A stretch of 64,000 bases of DNA. Source: Parapristionchus giblindavisi (lineage: Eukaryota; Nematoda; Chromadorea; Rhabditida; Diplogasteridae). Each line of letters opens with the position of its first letter. Within the stretch, counting starts at the first letter, position 1. The position numbers and the translations under genes are program-made. Under the pieces are notes generated by a model. It ran no database searches. It was given only the letters and a program-made list of their open reading frames with translations, and was not told where the DNA came from. Shown here piece by piece: positions 62,401 through 64,000 of this stretch. Location of the stretch: assembly GCA_943737045.1 (NCBI GenBank), contig CALSFV010000003.1:496001-560000 (forward strand), written 5' to 3'.

Positions 62401-64000
62401 AGCGCGCGTTCGACGTCTCGTAACGTCCGCTATGCTGTACAGGTAAAAGTGCGAATTTTCAGGAGCTAATTCGAGCGGGAAATGGCCATACATGGGGCCG
62501 TTTTGCACTTTTTCGTGTCTATGGTTCCTGTTGAGACTGGACATGCTCTACTATTTCATATAGCTCAATATTTTCATAAATATTTTTATTGTAAATCCGA
62601 GATATGGTTACAGTGAGAGATGGATATATATGGAGAGAGAGAGGAGGAGGAGGAGAAGGTGAATCGCTCTTCACTCACTCCATAAAAAAAAAGACACGCA
62701 TGGCACATACACACCTCCCCTACGGCAGCGCGGCGACCAACGCCACCTAACCCCCGTCTAGCCTACACCGAATACTGAATTTATACTTTAAAATTTCTCT
62801 GATCGCATTTTAAATTGATTTTTTTGTCGTTAAAATAGAAAAAATAGGCCAAAATTGCCAGTGTGACTAGTTCAGAATTGCGTGCGCTCTCTAAAAGTGT
62901 GTTCACTGAATTCGTCATACCAAATTACATTTTTGTGGAAGAAAAAAGTTTGCAATTTGATACAGGCTCAAGCAAGTTACGGTCTAGACTATCTATGCAT
63001 GGGGAGAGGGAGAGGGAAGGGGGAGCGAGAGGGACGCGTACTCTATCCATTGCGTCTCTGTACGACCAGAGCGAATCAGTGTACCTTTATTCGTACGTTT
63101 ACAATTTACTTTGACACCTGATGATTAGCTCAAGACAAGCTGAACTCATATAAACTCACAACCGCTCATCTGTAACGCGAAATCGACAGATAACGCGGCA
63201 ATCGTTACAATTCGCACTTAAATCACCACAATTTGCTTGAAACTTATCCGTTCGAGCTGCGGAAGCGCGCGTTCGACGTCTCGTAACGTCCGCTATGCTG
63301 TACAGGTAAAAGTGCGAATTTTCAGGAGCTAATTCGAGCGGGAAATGGCCATACATGGGGTCGTTTTGCACTTTTTCGTGTCTATGGTTCCTGTTGAGAC
63401 TGGACATGCTCTACTATTTCATATAGCTCAATATTTTCATAAATATTTTTATTGTAAATCCGAGATATGGTTACAGTGAGAGATGGATATATATATGGAG
63501 AGAGAGAGGAGGAGGAGGAGAAGGTGAATCGCTCTTCACTCACTCCATAAAAAAAAGACACGCATGGCACATACACACCTCCCCTACCGCAGCGCCGGCG
63601 ACCAACGCCACCTAACCCCCGTCTAGCCTACACCGAATACTGAATTTATACTTTAAAATTTCTCTGATCGCATTTTAAATTGATTTTTTTGTCGTTAAAA
63701 TAGAAAAAAATAGGCCAAAATTGCCAGTGTGACTAGTTCAGCATTGCGTGCGCTCTCTAAAAGTGTGTTCACTGAATTCGTCATACCAAATTACATTTCT
63801 GTGGAAGAAAAAAGTTTACAATTTGAAACAGGCTCAAGCAAGTTACGGTCTAGACTATCTATGCATGGGGAGAGGGAGAGGGAAGGGGGAGCGAGAGGGA
63901 CGCGTACTCTATCCATTGCGTCTCTGTACGACCAGAGCGAATCAGTGTATCTTTATTCGTACGTTTACAATTTACTTTGACACCTGATGATTAGCTCAAG
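50462..64000 (+). repeat. Type I mosaic block with recurring multi-unit patterns
   Basis: Two unit forms intermix here. One has ACATTTCTGTGG and GTTTACAATTT (landmarks 50767, 51632, 54224, 55089, 58544, 60273, 61137, 63729). The other has TTCAGAATTGCG and GTGTACCTTT (52495, 55952, 56815, 57678, 59407, 62000, 62863), usually with a one-base loss giving GGCAGCGCGGCG. Most units replace CCATACAAAAAAG with a longer A run. Runs of units recur at offsets of 3457 bp (4 units) and 5185 bp (6 units). Confidence 0.85.

Larger units (their letters stand above)
2433..64000 (+). repeat. Megasatellite array, about 864 bp unit, interrupted by two mobile elements
   Basis: This is a head-to-tail array in one orientation that continues past the right edge. 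I counted 68 copies of the landmark GTGACTAGTTCAG (or its GTGACTGTTTCAG variant). Spacing is 864 or 865 bp in most units, with extremes of 861 and 867 caused by short gains and losses in simple repeats. Copies differ by a small number of substitutions, many shared between units, so the array is strongly homogenised. Without the TRIM (11213-12073) and the palindromic element (30757-32973), each with its duplicated target, the phase is continuous. No database name is known to me. No convincing gene lies inside the unit; reading frames of about 80 codons occur on both strands but end at different places in different copies. Confidence 0.98.
32974..64000 (+). repeat. Array segment C: units right of the palindromic element
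   Basis: Landmarks are 33483, 34348, 35212, 36077, 36940, 37805, 38669, 39531, 40396, 41261, 42125, 42990, 43854, 44718, 45582, 46446, 47310, 48174, 49038, 49902, 50767, 51632, 52495, 53359, 54224, 55089, 55952, 56815, 57678, 58544, 59407, 60273, 61137, 62000, 62863 and 63729. The last unit is cut by the window edge. Types I and II alternate up to 39228; after that all units are type I with local sub-variants. Confidence 0.95.

Noticed and set aside
2433..64000. A CRISPR array or ribosomal DNA spacer as explanation for the repeats
   Set aside because: The unit is about 864 bp with no unique spacers, and no rRNA sequence is present in or beside the array.

Overview
The window is eukaryotic repeat DNA, most likely from an invertebrate animal. 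The evidence is a non-LTR retrotransposon, a miniature LTR retrotransposon, a foldback DNA element and a very long satellite array. No conventional host protein gene can be supported. The satellite is CpG-rich with no sign of methylation-driven CpG loss. GA/GAG tracts and a tRNA-Arg-type primer-binding site would suit an arthropod, perhaps a hymenopteran. That placement is weak inference; a nematode is not excluded.

Layout. (1) 1-2432 is the 3' part of a CR1/Jockey-group LINE. It has an open reading frame already in progress at base 1, a short 3' UTR, and a (TAAA)7 tail that abuts the satellite. (2) 2433-64000 is one head-to-tail array of an approximately 864 bp unit (861-867 bp). It has 68 landmark copies, all on the same strand, and still continues at the right edge. 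Two subfamilies form domains: type I at 2433-12795, type II at 12796-28364, a region of alternating I/II dimers at about 29229-39228, and type I variants to the end. Every copy carries an unchanged G-quadruplex-type G-run motif and a GA/GAG purine tract. (3) 11213-12073 is a miniature LTR retrotransposon (TRIM) in tandem form, with three 182 bp LTRs, two 156-159 bp internal regions and a 4 bp target duplication. Each LTR holds a tRNA-Ala(UGC)-like sequence with a G3:U70 pair, Pol III A and B boxes and a T4 terminator. (4) 30757-32973 is a 2.2 kb near-perfect palindrome with a TTAA target duplication and no recognisable transposase. It is best read as a non-autonomous Kolobok- or piggyBac-like foldback element.

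How the parts fit. The array appears to evolve by unequal exchange and block duplication, because rare variants recur at whole-unit offsets of 1, 2, 4, 6 or 7 units. The TRIM and the palindrome each occur in a single copy and interrupt otherwise normal units, so they inserted late. The LINE, TRIM and palindrome contain no satellite sequence. The most unusual item is the TRIM, whose LTRs look like RNA polymerase III tRNA-type transcription units. All comparisons were made by eye; no alignment, folding program or database search was run.
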